A stretch of 64,000 nucleotides of DNA from CAYOUV01 sp963790075 (lineage in GTDB: Bacteria > Chloroflexota > Anaerolineae > Anaerolineales > Villigracilaceae): the NCBI GenBank assembly GCA_963790075.1, contig CAWBNG010000003.1, positions 62,001 through 126,000 of the forward strand. The letters are read 5' to 3'. The notes below the pieces were generated by a model. It was not told where the DNA came from and ran no database searches. It saw nothing but the letters and a program-made list of their open reading frames with translations. The translations under genes and the position numbers were made by a program. Shown one piece after another: positions 8,615 through 18,008 of this stretch; the first letter of the stretch is position 1; each line of letters begins with the position of its first letter.

Positions 8615-8858
8615 CAGTCATTGCTCACGCGGTACCACCCTGCTTCCCCAATATGGGGCGCTCAGTTGGATACGGCCAAAGGCTTATATCCATATCCCTG
8701 GTAACGGTGGACGATTCCGGCGTTCTTACTCGCTTTCGCTTTCAGATTGCGGCTCCGGGAGGATTTTCGACCTGTCTGGCTGACCCGGCTCTCACTCAGC
8801 CCAGGCTCGCTGCCAGCATGGACGGGTTTACTCGTTCCCATCATTGCCTTTGGTTACT
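8581..8858 (-). promoter_or_regulatory. T-box riboswitch controlling ileS
   Basis: The minus strand carries the canonical T-box antiterminator sequence AAGCAGGGTGGTACCGCG at 8645-8628, ahead of a terminator and the ileS start. About 210 nt of structured leader precede it, enough for stem I. An ATC in the context TCGAAAATCC at 8764-8762 is a candidate isoleucine specifier codon, but I did not fold the RNA. Uncharged tRNA-Ile should pair with the specifier and the UGGU bulge and allow read-through. The family is firm; the exact specifier is tentative. Confidence 0.93.
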
Positions 8859-8865
8859 TCGTCGT

Positions 8866-8894
8866 ATTATACTCACTTCCCAGATGAAAATCAA
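8866..8894 (-). promoter_or_regulatory. sigma-70-type promoter of ileS
   Basis: Minus-strand TTGATT (8894-8889), 17-bp spacer, TATAAT (8871-8866). Transcription should begin near 8858, giving a T-box leader of about 290 nt. Confidence 0.8.
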
Positions 8895-8934
8895 CCTTCC
8901 CACTGAGCATCCCGCTAAAACTGAAAGTCCGCGC

Positions 8935-8963
8935 TTGACCTGTTACCGAAGAAACCTTATGAT
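8935..8963 (+). promoter_or_regulatory. sigma-70-type promoter of the GH36 gene
   Basis: TTGACC (8935-8940), 17-bp spacer, TATGAT (8958-8963), about 54 bp before the glycosidase start. It diverges from the ileS promoter with the two -35 boxes about 40 bp apart. Confidence 0.72.
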
Positions 8964-9016
8964 TTACCTAATAACGGCAGGTCACACCAATGTGCACAGA
9001 CCGAGGTAGAGACGCA

Positions 9017-10591
9017 ATGAAGCCAATTACAATCAATCCGCAAGCCACGCAAGTGGAGACAGATAAAATCATTCATGGAAAGCAAATCACCATTCAATTT
9101 GATGCGCAACCGCTCCAATTCTACCGCCACGGATGGCAATCCTGGTCACTTGCAGCCTGGGTCGATCCGGCTCAACGCGTCCCAGCCATCAGACCAAAGC
9201 TCTTGCATCCCATGCAAACCGACCCACTATATGCCAGCGAGTCCCAACCCAATGGATCTTGGCTCGGAGCAGTTGAACTGTCAGATGGAAATATCTTATT
9301 ACTTGGTGCGCTTGGGTTGGAAGCTCATGTCACTTTATCCGGGAAGTCATTAATAGGTTGGTACGAATCCGGTGAGGGCGATTGGTTTGTAGGTCGCGGG
9401 CCCGAACAAGAGGTATTTGCCCATTACACCACTTTGCTTAAAGAACGTCTAGGTAAAGGTCGTAGCAGGCAAGCCCCTCGCGTCTGGTGTTCGTGGTACA
9501 GCCTTTATACATCCATCGATGAAATTATCCTTTTACAGGTGCTACGCGATTTGGATGATTTACCTTTTGATGTTTTTCAGGTAGATGACGGATGGCAGAA
9601 TGGAATTGGGGATTGGGATGCCAATAATAAATTTCCCGCTGGCATGGCAGTTCTGGCCAGTCACATTCGCGCTTCGGGTCGCATCCCGGGTCTGTGGCTG
9701 GCGCCTCTGCTTGTTGTTCCGTCCTCGAAATTATTTCGCGAACATCCCGACTGGTTGCTCCGCAATGAAAAAGGTCAATTGGTTCCCGCTGGCTTTAACT
9801 GGGGTGAGCAACTCTATACAATCGATACCACCCATCCCGAAGTTCTGGAATGGCTTGCCAATTTAATGAAACGGGTCCGCGCCTGGGGATTCGATTACAT
9901 CAAACTCGACTTCCTGTACGCCGGAGCCTTGCCGGGGACAAGACGGAATGGCATGCCACGCGAGACCGCCTATCGACATGGTTTGCAGGTTATCCGCGAA
10001 GCGTTAGGCGAAGCTTTTTTTCTGACTTGCGGGGCACCCATCCTGCCTTCACTCGGCTTATGTGATGCAATGCGTATCGGTCCAGATGTAGCCCATTACT
10101 GGGACAGTATGCGCGATAGCCGGATGCTCAACAACCCGACCACGCCCGGTGTTAAAAATGCCATCCGCACTACAGTAAATCGGTTGTGGTTGAGTCCGCT
10201 GGTACAAACAGACCCGGACGTGGTCTATTTCCGTTCCAGACTGAATGAACTCTCTGACGATCAAAAACGTCTGCTGCAGGATTTAGCCCAGATTTGTGAT
10301 TTCAAGGCCACCTCAGATTTGCCTTCCTGGCTAAATAAGAGTGAAAGGGCAATGTTGAGTGATTATTTAACTTCCCGCCCAGTGATCAAAAGAACTGAGC
10401 GCTACAAATTCACAATAGACAAACGCAGCGTCGATTTTTCCGAGGCGATCCCTCTCTCAAAGCCCCTGAATCTGCCATTGCGAGGCGTCGGCGCGATTCT
10501 GGGTTGGGCAGCCAATTTTCCAGTTATCATGCGCGCCAATGACAAACTTGGAAAGTGGGCATTGACGAAATTACGCAAAGACCATACATAG
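9017..10591 (+). CDS. GH36-family alpha-galactosidase-like glycoside hydrolase, short form
   Basis: 524 aa from the ATG at 9017 (GAGG about 10 nt upstream); an in-frame ATG at 8990 is possible but has no ribosome site. The TIM-barrel signatures of clan GH-D are visible: FQVDDGWQ near 187-194, LWLAPLLV near 226-233, the nucleophile Asp in IKLDF (D298) and the acid/base candidate Asp in RIGPD (D357). Full-length GH36 enzymes usually exceed 700 aa; the N-terminal sandwich domain is reduced to about 150 residues here. No signal peptide, so cytoplasmic action on imported galactosides is likely. Substrate is inferred from family only. Confidence 0.85.
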   Translation: MKPITINPQATQVETDKIIHGKQITIQFDAQPLQFYRHGWQSWSLAAWVDPAQRVPAIRPKLLHPMQTDPLYASESQPNGSWLGAVELSDGNILLLGALGLEAHVTLSGKSLIGWYESGEGDWFVGRGPEQEVFAHYTTLLKERLGKGRSRQAPRVWCSWYSLYTSIDEIILLQVLRDLDDLPFDVFQVDDGWQNGIGDWDANNKFPAGMAVLASHIRASGRIPGLWLAPLLVVPSSKLFREHPDWLLRNEKGQLVPAGFNWGEQLYTIDTTHPEVLEWLANLMKRVRAWGFDYIKLDFLYAGALPGTRRNGMPRETAYRHGLQVIREALGEAFFLTCGAPILPSLGLCDAMRIGPDVAHYWDSMRDSRMLNNPTTPGVKNAIRTTVNRLWLSPLVQTDPDVVYFRSRLNELSDDQKRLLQDLAQICDFKATSDLPSWLNKSERAMLSDYLTSRPVIKRTERYKFTIDKRSVDFSEAIPLSKPLNLPLRGVGAILGWAANFPVIMRANDKLGKWALTKLRKDHT

Positions 10592-10594
10592 CAA

Positions 10595-10622
10595 AACACA
10601 CCCCGTAAAAACGGGGTGTGTT
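10595..10622. terminator. bidirectional terminator between the GH36 gene and tal-pgi
   Basis: 12-bp perfect stem (10595-10606 with 10611-10622), AAAA loop, A/T-rich ends. It sits between two convergent genes. Confidence 0.85.
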
Positions 10623-10642
10623 CGATTATTGATAACCTGCTT

Positions 10643-13396
10643 CTATTTTACCGCCTCGAGTAATATCTTAAGCGCATCCACCGAAGGTAGGATTAAGCGC
10701 AAGATGCGCCGATCCCGAGCAACCAGAGCTTCATAATCACCTAATACTTGTGCGCGTTCGAGCGTGCCGAAGCTCATACCTTCTTCGGGAATATCCAGAT
10801 CAACTTCTGGTTCAGCAGCAATCTGGATGAACAACCCTGAATTAGGACCCCCTTTGTGCATTTGGCCAGTTGAATGCTGAAAGCGCGGTCCGAAGCCAAC
10901 CGTTGTGGCGCAATGGGTGCGAGTTCGGACTGCAATTCGAACGTCTTGTAAAAGATTGTGTACAGTTTCAAAACGTGGCAAATAAGCGTTAATTGCCACA
11001 TAATCACCCTTCTGAGCCTGCGAAAGAAATGCGTTTAAAACCTCGGCTAGATTTTCGCCACCGATTTTTTCAGGCGCAAAAACTTTTATATTTTCCTTAT
11101 TCCAGACAGGTTGACCTTCGTCAAGCGTACCATCATGAAGGTACGCAGTAATTTTCTTCTTGGTACGGTCTTTGCTATCCTGCACATTCGGTTGATTGAA
11201 CGCATTGACTCCGATGATGTGGCAAGCCACCGCAATTGCCATTTCCCAGCGGTATATTTCCGCACCCAGGTCATAATTATCCGTGATATCGAAAATCAGG
11301 ACGGGATGGCCGGCGTTTTCCAGCGCCGAAATCGCCTCGTCCAATTCGCCGGATTTGCGCAGGTATACGAACAGGCGGTCCTTACCGTATTCATCTGGCT
11401 TACCAACCGGTTCGAGATCGATCGGCAGGATGCCTTTCCCCTGTTTACCACTCAATTCGGCAACCAGCTGCTCCAGCCAGGAACCAAACGGAGCCAGGGT
11501 ATCGTCAGCCAGGATGGTCAGCTTGTCACGCCCATCCAGAGCGGCTTGCCCCATCACAGCACCGAGTGCCAGTCCGGGATTGCGTGCCGCAGGAACGTCG
11601 ACCACGCATTGATCCTTCATCCACTCAGCACGGTCAAGCAAATGACTTACATCCAGACCCATCAGCCCAGCCGGTACAAGTCCAAAGTGAGTTAGAGCAG
11701 AATAGCGACCACCAACATTGGGATCAGCGTTGAAGATTTGGCGAAAACCACGCTCTTTTGCCAGCTTTTCCAGCGGCGTTCCGGGATCTGTGATCGCAAT
11801 AAACCGCGAACCGTCCATCTCCGATAATTCCCAAAAATAATGGAAGTACGCTAGCACCTCGGCAGTCGTACCCGATTTACTGGACACCACATACAGACTT
11901 TGTTGGGGTGGGAATTCATTGCCTGCTCGTGTAACCTGCGCCGGATCGGTTGAATCCAGGATGGCAAATTGCATATCTTTATGCTCAAAAATCAATGAAA
12001 GCACTTCCGGCGCCAAGGATGATCCGCCCATACCAAGCAGCAAAATCTTCGTGATTCCATCCTTACGAACTTGATCCGCAAAAGCGTCCAAGTCGGGGAT
12101 CATCGCGCGGGAAGTCTCTGGCAGAGTCAGCCAGCCCATGCGTATTTTTACCTCGGCCCCTCCTTCCGGATCATCCGTCCACAGTCTTGGGTCATGCGCC
12201 CAAAGACGCGCCGGGACGTTGTCCTGTTCGAGCCGGGCAACCTGTCTGGAAACGGAATCGGCCAGAGGGCCAAGCTTTTGAACTGCTGCCTCTCGCCGGT
12301 CATTGATGGTATTCAATAAAGTGGTAAAAGCATCTGCAAAGGACTTTACGCCCTCATCCTCCAGTTCTTGGGTCACTTGTTTCATCGTAATTCCCAAGGA
12401 CTCGAGATCATCGAGCGATTTGCGTGCACTGTCAATATCATCCAGGATCGTGATCTTTGGATTACCATGATCGCGGAAAGCTTCCAGTGTACGCGGTGGG
12501 ACCGTATTGACTGTGTGCTCAGCAACCAGTTCTTCCACATATTTGACATCAGAATAAGCCGGATTCTTAGTGCTGGTCGAAGCCCACAGGGGACGCTGCA
12601 AGCGCGCGCCTTGCTCCTGTAATTTGGAAAAACGCTCACTTTTGATTACTTTTAGGAACTCTTCGTAAGCCAGCTTGGCGTTAGCTACCGCCGCCTGCCC
12701 GAGTAATTTCGAAGCTAAAGCAGCCTTGGACCCCTCGGCCTGGATGATCTCATCCAGGTGTCCGTCAACCTTGGTATCAACTCGCGAAACAAAAAAGGAG
12801 GCTACAGAGGCAATACGGTCGATCTTCTGACCAGCCCTGAGCCGGTCCTCAAGCCCGGAGAGATACGCCTCCATCACCTCGGCGTAGCGCACCAATGAAA
12901 AGATCAGGGTCACATTGACATTAATGCCTTCCGAGATTGCCTTGCGAATGGCGGGGACGCCTTCTTTCGTAGCGGGAATTTTGACCATCAAATTGGGACG
13001 ATCCACCCGCTGCCACAAGTGCCTGACTTCGTCGAGTGTGCCGTGTGTATCGTGCGCCAGATATGGGCTGACTTCAATGCTCACATACCCGTCCCCACCG
13101 TCTGTCCGTTGATACAGCGGTAGGAACAAATCAGTCGCCGCCCGGATATCCTCCACAGCGAGTTGCCAGAAAATTCCTTCCGAATCCCAACCGGACCAGG
13201 CTAACGGCATAATAGCTGAATCATAGTCAGTTGATTTGGCAATTGCTTTCTCAAATATCGACGGATTGGAGGTTACACCGCGGATGTCACCGCGTTCGAT
13301 CATATTCTTCATATCGCCATTTTCGAGCAGGCGACGTTGGATATTATCGTACCAGAGCGATTGCCCCAGTTCGGTTAATTTCTCGATAGTTGTCAT
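10643..13396 (-). CDS. tal-pgi: bifunctional transaldolase / glucose-6-phosphate isomerase
   Basis: 917 aa from the ATG at 13396; a TTG one codon upstream is also in frame, but ATG is preferred. Residues 1 to about 365 are a transaldolase: SNPSIFEKAI near the N-terminus, VKIPATKEG with the Schiff-base region, and WASTSTKNP. Residues about 380-917 are phosphoglucose isomerase: LLGMGGSSLAPEV, SKSGTTAEVLAYF, and a C-terminal GPRFQHSTGQMHKGG. The fusion joins sedoheptulose-7-P/glyceraldehyde-3-P exchange to fructose-6-P/glucose-6-P isomerisation, channelling pentose-phosphate carbon. It is the last gene of the tkt-rpiB-tal/pgi operon, 21 bp after rpiB. Confidence 0.95.
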   Translation of the reverse strand: MTTIEKLTELGQSLWYDNIQRRLLENGDMKNMIERGDIRGVTSNPSIFEKAIAKSTDYDSAIMPLAWSGWDSEGIFWQLAVEDIRAATDLFLPLYQRTDGGDGYVSIEVSPYLAHDTHGTLDEVRHLWQRVDRPNLMVKIPATKEGVPAIRKAISEGINVNVTLIFSLVRYAEVMEAYLSGLEDRLRAGQKIDRIASVASFFVSRVDTKVDGHLDEIIQAEGSKAALASKLLGQAAVANAKLAYEEFLKVIKSERFSKLQEQGARLQRPLWASTSTKNPAYSDVKYVEELVAEHTVNTVPPRTLEAFRDHGNPKITILDDIDSARKSLDDLESLGITMKQVTQELEDEGVKSFADAFTTLLNTINDRREAAVQKLGPLADSVSRQVARLEQDNVPARLWAHDPRLWTDDPEGGAEVKIRMGWLTLPETSRAMIPDLDAFADQVRKDGITKILLLGMGGSSLAPEVLSLIFEHKDMQFAILDSTDPAQVTRAGNEFPPQQSLYVVSSKSGTTAEVLAYFHYFWELSEMDGSRFIAITDPGTPLEKLAKERGFRQIFNADPNVGGRYSALTHFGLVPAGLMGLDVSHLLDRAEWMKDQCVVDVPAARNPGLALGAVMGQAALDGRDKLTILADDTLAPFGSWLEQLVAELSGKQGKGILPIDLEPVGKPDEYGKDRLFVYLRKSGELDEAISALENAGHPVLIFDITDNYDLGAEIYRWEMAIAVACHIIGVNAFNQPNVQDSKDRTKKKITAYLHDGTLDEGQPVWNKENIKVFAPEKIGGENLAEVLNAFLSQAQKGDYVAINAYLPRFETVHNLLQDVRIAVRTRTHCATTVGFGPRFQHSTGQMHKGGPNSGLFIQIAAEPEVDLDIPEEGMSFGTLERAQVLGDYEALVARDRRILRLILPSVDALKILLEAVK

Positions 13397-13417
13397 CAAT
13401 CTGCCTCACTTCACTTA

Positions 13418-13882
13418 TTATTTAGATTCGTCCAGTTCCAGCTTCCTTACTTTCCCCACCCGGCGCGCATGACGTTCCTCTCCCGGATCATTGCCAAGAT
13501 AGCGTGCACCAAGAAATGTTTTCACCAGTTCGGAAGCCAGTTCCGGACCGATAATTCTAGCCCCCAAACAAAGCACATTCATGGCATCGTGTTCCACACC
13601 TTGATGGGCCGAATAAGTATCGTGGCAAATCCCGGCATAGACGCCCTTCATTTTATTCGCCGCAATACAAGCGCCTACCCCTGAGCCGCACAGAAGTACA
13701 CCGCGCTCCACACGCCCATCTTGAATCGCACGGCCGAGTTTTTCGGCAAAATCAGGGTAATCCACACTGACTTCGCTGTCTGTGCCAAAATCAAGCGTCT
13801 TGTGACCGGCTGCGCGTATAGCCTCAATCACAGTATGTTTCAGAGGAAAGCCTCCATGATCGCAAGCAACGCCGATTATCAC
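13418..13882 (-). CDS. rpiB: ribose-5-phosphate isomerase B
   Basis: 154 aa, typical for RpiB (LacA/RpiB family), interconverting ribose-5-P and ribulose-5-P. CDHGG (residues 7-11) and CGSGVGACIAANK (65-77, catalytic Cys65) are intact, and HDTYSAHQGVEHDAMNVLCLG matches the conserved second half. The start overlaps the tkt stop by 4 nt (ATGA), so the two are translationally coupled. It supplies the pentose isomerase step between the transketolase and transaldolase encoded on either side. Confidence 0.95.
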   Translation of the reverse strand: MIIGVACDHGGFPLKHTVIEAIRAAGHKTLDFGTDSEVSVDYPDFAEKLGRAIQDGRVERGVLLCGSGVGACIAANKMKGVYAGICHDTYSAHQGVEHDAMNVLCLGARIIGPELASELVKTFLGARYLGNDPGEERHARRVGKVRKLELDESK

Positions 13883-15879
13883 AGCAACTCCTTTGCTTTC
13901 GCGATGACATTATCGATCGTAAAGCCAAGTTTCTCGAAAATAATTTTGGCCGGTGCGGAGGCACCAAAACGCTCAATTGACAGGATGCTACCCGAATCGC
14001 CAGTGTAGCGTTCCCATCCCTGGGCGACTCCCGCTTCGACCGTTAATCTCGCCCTGACGTTTTTCGGCAAGACCGACTCGCGATAAGCATCATCTTGTTG
14101 CTCGAACAATTCCCAGGATGGGAATGAGATCAGGCGCACCCTGAGGCCGTCGGCTGCCAACTTGACGCCAGCCTCCACAATCAGGCCCACTTCCGACCCG
14201 GAAGCCATTAGGATCAATTCCGGGGCGCCACCTCCCAGATCAGCCAGGATATACGCCCCTTTCTGCAAGCCGTCGGCTCGAGCGTAGACTGAACGATCCA
14301 GCGTCGGCAGATTCTGGCGCGTAAATATCAAAGCGATCGGTTGATCACGATGGGTGATGGCCATCTTCCAGGCTTCCACAGTTTCGTTGGCATCCGCCGG
14401 ACGGATCACAGTTAAATTGGGTATGGCGCGCAGCGCAGCCAGATGTTCGACCGGCTGGTGGGTGGGGCCATCTTCCCCCAATCCAACGCTGTCATGCGTA
14501 AAGATAAAAATTGATGGGATATGCGAAAGCGCCGCGATGCGAATGGCCGGGCGCATATAGTCAGAAAAAACCAGGAAAGTAGCACCATAAGGAATGACAC
14601 CGCCGTGTAAGGCCATGCCATTGATGGCCGCTCCCATAGCATGCTCGCGCACGCCGAAATGAAAATTCCGACCATTTGGTGTTTTCTTCTGAAAATCAGG
14701 GCTGCCGTCAATCCAGGTTTTGTTGGATGGCCGTAAGTCTGCCGAGCCCCCGATCAACTCTGGCAGATTGGGCGCCAGCGCGTTAATCACCTTACCAGAA
14801 GCCGCTCGCGAAGCCATTCCTTTTGGATCTGCTGGAAAGACTGGTAAGTCGGCATCCCAACCAGACGGCAACACGCCGTTCATTCTACGATCAAATTCAG
14901 CACCGAGTTCGGGGAAAGCGTTGCGGTAAGCCTGCATCCGCGCATTCCACTCGTTTTCGAGTTTGGCGCCACGCTCCACCGCCTGACGATAAAAAGCCAG
15001 CACATCGTCCGGGATAAAGAAGCGCGGTTCTTTTGGCCAGTCAAGGTTTTCTTTGGCAGCATTAAGTTCATCTTCACCAAGCGGTTCCCCGTGAGCTTCG
15101 GCCGTATCCTGCTTGTGGGGAGCGCCATAACCGATATGTGTCCGGCAAAGGATCAATGACGGACGTTCATCCTGTTTCGCAGCCTGGAGGGCATTATCGA
15201 TAGCGTCCACATCGTTGCCGTCTGAAATTTCTTGGACATGCCAGTCGTAGGCTTCAAAACGAGCCGCACGGTCTTCCGTGAAAGCCAAATCAGTCGAGCC
15301 GTCGATCGAGATATGGTTGTTATCGTAGAGATAGATCAAGCACCCAAGCTTGAGATGACCGGCCAGGGAGGCTGCTTCCGAAGAAATCCCCTCCATCAAA
15401 TCGCCATCTGTAACAATGGCATAAATGTAATGATTAAATATTTCGTAGTTCGGGCGATTAAAAACAGCAGCCAGATGGGTGGCAGCGATCGCCATGCCTA
15501 CACCGGTTGCAAATCCCTGCCCCAGTGGACCGGTAGTGGTCTCCACGCCGGGCGTTAGTCCATATTCCGGGTGACCGGGTGTTATACTTTCCCACTGCCG
15601 GAAATTTTTGATATCGTTCAGCGAGAGATCATATCCAGTCAGATGCAGGAGCGAATACAGCAGCATCGAACCGTGCCCTCCCGAAAGAACGAAGCGATCA
15701 CGTCCGGGCCACTTCGGATTACGCGGGTTGTGGCGCAAATGGCGCGTCCAAATGGTATAAGCCATCGCTGCCGCACCCATCGGCAAGCCAGGATGACCCG
15801 AATTTGCCTTTTGTACAGCGTCGGCCGACAGGAACCGCAAAGTATTGATCGCACGCGTTTTCAAGTCAATGTCTGTCAT
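13879..15879 (-). CDS. tkt: transketolase
   Basis: 666 aa, full length. The thiamine-diphosphate motif runs from TDGDLMEGISSEAASLAGH to YLYDNN near residues 155-187. The N-terminus has ANSGHPGLPMGAA, and the pyrimidine domain has THDSVGLGEDGPTHQP near 455-470. It transfers two-carbon units in the non-oxidative pentose-phosphate pathway. It is first of a three-gene operon with rpiB and tal-pgi. A GAGG sequence lies about 10 nt before the ATG. Confidence 0.97.
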   Translation of the reverse strand: MTDIDLKTRAINTLRFLSADAVQKANSGHPGLPMGAAAMAYTIWTRHLRHNPRNPKWPGRDRFVLSGGHGSMLLYSLLHLTGYDLSLNDIKNFRQWESITPGHPEYGLTPGVETTTGPLGQGFATGVGMAIAATHLAAVFNRPNYEIFNHYIYAIVTDGDLMEGISSEAASLAGHLKLGCLIYLYDNNHISIDGSTDLAFTEDRAARFEAYDWHVQEISDGNDVDAIDNALQAAKQDERPSLILCRTHIGYGAPHKQDTAEAHGEPLGEDELNAAKENLDWPKEPRFFIPDDVLAFYRQAVERGAKLENEWNARMQAYRNAFPELGAEFDRRMNGVLPSGWDADLPVFPADPKGMASRAASGKVINALAPNLPELIGGSADLRPSNKTWIDGSPDFQKKTPNGRNFHFGVREHAMGAAINGMALHGGVIPYGATFLVFSDYMRPAIRIAALSHIPSIFIFTHDSVGLGEDGPTHQPVEHLAALRAIPNLTVIRPADANETVEAWKMAITHRDQPIALIFTRQNLPTLDRSVYARADGLQKGAYILADLGGGAPELILMASGSEVGLIVEAGVKLAADGLRVRLISFPSWELFEQQDDAYRESVLPKNVRARLTVEAGVAQGWERYTGDSGSILSIERFGASAPAKIIFEKLGFTIDNVIAKAKELL

Positions 15880-16064
15880 ATTGTTTGCCTCAATTTTTGT
15901 ACATTTAGGCTATTTTACCATGCGGGCCCGTTGGGCAAAGTAGCGATAAGGTGATCTTAAAGTGTGACAAATAACATAATCGAATAAATTTGTCAGTTGC
16001 ATCCCACCCCCAAAAATGATTTAATAGAGGCATTATTGCCCAAGATCACCCACAGGAGAACCCG

Positions 16065-17129
16065 ATGGCTAGCTCCAACCCAGCTGAAGAATTCAAACAT
16101 GAATGCAACTCTTTACAATATAAAGTGAATTCATTACAAAACGACGTTCGCCTAACAAATATCCGGGACCGGGTCGAAGACATTCAGACCACGGTCAGTA
16201 ACCTGGACCAAAAAGTTGCAGACCTGCGCACCCGTGGATATGTGTTTGAGAAAGGCTTGGAGGCAACTGCTGTAGATTATGCGCAGCAATGGACTGTATT
16301 GCATCCCAGCATCTCGGGACAAATCGAAAGCCAGTCAGCCGTACTGCAATCTGCCCTAATCCCGGTCGAGGCGCAGCTATCTCAGTTGGCTGCACAAGCT
16401 GGTAACTCTGCCTCAGCCCAATCTGTGCTGGTGTCAGCCAAATCCGCGGTTGAAACGCTGGAGGGGAAAGTCAACGCTGCACAGCGCAGCATCGATGGTA
16501 TGTTTGATCAACTCAACCATCATGTTTCAGAGTTCAACTCCCACCTAAACAAGATTGATTGGATGCTGGTTCAGGTATCAGAAGCCTGTTTTCAATTACT
16601 GCCGACAGAAGCCGGTATCATGGCCGTAAAAGCGGTTTGGGCCAAGACTGGAAAAGAGCAGAAAAATGATCCGGAGGGTGTGCTGTACCTGACCGATCAA
16701 CGTCTATTCTTTGAACAAAAGGAGGAAGTGGCGACCAAGAAAGTACTATTCATTGCAACTGAAAAACAAAAGGTTCAGAAATTGCTTCTAGAAGCTCCCA
16801 TCGCTATGGTTGAGAATGTAAACATTAGCAAGCAGGGATTACTCAAGAATGAAGACCACATTGAGTTAAAGTTGGCAGTTGGTGCGCAGGTACAGACGGC
16901 AAATTTCCATATTTGGCAAAGCTGCGAAGAGTGGCAAGCCTTGATCAATCGCGCCAAAGCAAGGGAGTTTGACAAAGACCGCGCCGCAGAAATCGATCAG
17001 AGCGCAGTTGATAAAATCAAAGCAGCGCCGACTCAATGTCCAGCCTGTGGAGGCGCAATCGATCAAGTTGTGTTACGCGGCATGGATAGCATTACTTGTA
17101 AATTTTGTGGCAATGTAATCCGTTTGTGA
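16065..17129 (+). CDS. coiled-coil protein with GRAM/PH-like segment and C-terminal zinc ribbon
   Basis: 354 aa, not a family I can name. A good AGGAG site lies 7 nt upstream of the ATG. Residues 8-60 and 100-175 are heptad-rich and probably coiled coils. Residues about 205-300 contain GVLYLTDQRLFF followed by alternating beta strands, which resembles GRAM/bacterial PH domains that bind membranes or lipids. Residues 325-354 form a zinc ribbon, CPACGG...CKFCGN. No signal or membrane helix. It stands alone between tkt and a palindromic terminator. A cytosolic membrane-surface scaffold is a guess. Confidence 0.7.
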   Translation: MASSNPAEEFKHECNSLQYKVNSLQNDVRLTNIRDRVEDIQTTVSNLDQKVADLRTRGYVFEKGLEATAVDYAQQWTVLHPSISGQIESQSAVLQSALIPVEAQLSQLAAQAGNSASAQSVLVSAKSAVETLEGKVNAAQRSIDGMFDQLNHHVSEFNSHLNKIDWMLVQVSEACFQLLPTEAGIMAVKAVWAKTGKEQKNDPEGVLYLTDQRLFFEQKEEVATKKVLFIATEKQKVQKLLLEAPIAMVENVNISKQGLLKNEDHIELKLAVGAQVQTANFHIWQSCEEWQALINRAKAREFDKDRAAEIDQSAVDKIKAAPTQCPACGGAIDQVVLRGMDSITCKFCGNVIRL

Positions 17130-17146
17130 GACTTCAGAAAACTTAC

Positions 17147-17180
17147 AAACAATAACGGCGCGATCGCGCCGTTATTGTTT
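17147..17180. terminator. 34-nt perfectly palindromic bidirectional terminator
   Basis: 17147-17163 is the exact reverse complement of 17164-17180. The GC core with AAACAATAA/TTATTGTTT ends suits both convergent genes; its right end overlaps the stop codon of the DUF429 gene. Confidence 0.88.
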
Positions 17181-17952
17181 ACGAATCATAGTGAGCCTTT
17201 AGCTGCCTGACAGGCAAAACCATCCGTCCTTCCGTTTCATCTCCGACCAATACAACCTCGTCGGGTGTACAAGCTGCCTGAAAAGCCGTATAAGCAGCCA
17301 TTAATGCATCCAGGAACTCCGGAAGATAAATCGTCTCAGTTGGTAGAATACCCTTCAATAAACGATAGCGGGTAATCTCTTCAAAGAATTCCATCGGGTC
17401 TTTAATGCGCATACCCCGGTCATGCAGAACCAACTGGCGTTGTAAGCGTCCTTCCAGGGTAGGCTTTGGGAAAGGAATCTGCTCAAGCAGGGCACTGAAG
17501 CCAGCGTGCGGATGGGTTTCCAGCCATAGGTGGGTGGCACCATCCGCGGGGAAGGACTTAAAGCCTATTCGCGAAAGATGACGATACACATCAAATCCAG
17601 ACTGTACCCATGCCGAACAAGATTCTGTCCGAGAAGGCGTACCGGCAATATTAATACCATGCGCGCGCAACTCGTATTCTGCCAAGCGCATGTCTGCTCC
17701 ACGAATTTGATGCTGTCCAGGCGTCAGACTTTGGCTCTCTAATATTTGACGCACTAAACCAAGATTAGTGTGTGATGGTGCATTGACTGCAACTACGGCC
17801 GCCTGCTGACCAGCAATGAACCTTAGCAAGTCGTCCAGGTCGCAACCTGCCATAGCAACCAGTTCCATATCCTGATCGATGGCAGCATAAGTAAATGCCT
17901 TGCGACCGGAAGTTGGATCAACACCAATGTAAATTCTTTTAGAAAAAAGCAT
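17179..17952 (-). CDS. DUF429 domain-containing protein
   Basis: 257 aa. The pattern matches DUF429 (RNase H-like fold) as I know it: IYIGVDPTSGRKAF near residues 7-20 with the first acidic residue, VVAVNAPSH near 52-60, RGADMRLAEYEL, GTPSRTE, a central LETHPHAGF, and LDALMAAYTA near residue 215. Biochemical function of the family is not established; the acidic residues would suit a nuclease-like site. No Shine-Dalgarno before the ATG. It is divergent from the thioredoxin-like gene with only 56 bp between starts, so their promoters must overlap. Confidence 0.75.
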   Translation of the reverse strand: MLFSKRIYIGVDPTSGRKAFTYAAIDQDMELVAMAGCDLDDLLRFIAGQQAAVVAVNAPSHTNLGLVRQILESQSLTPGQHQIRGADMRLAEYELRAHGINIAGTPSRTESCSAWVQSGFDVYRHLSRIGFKSFPADGATHLWLETHPHAGFSALLEQIPFPKPTLEGRLQRQLVLHDRGMRIKDPMEFFEEITRYRLLKGILPTETIYLPEFLDALMAAYTAFQAACTPDEVVLVGDETEGRMVLPVRQLKAHYDS

Positions 17953-18008
17953 AGTAAGATATAGGTTTGATATTACGACAATACCAGTGTAGCCGAAAAA
18001 GGAATGTA

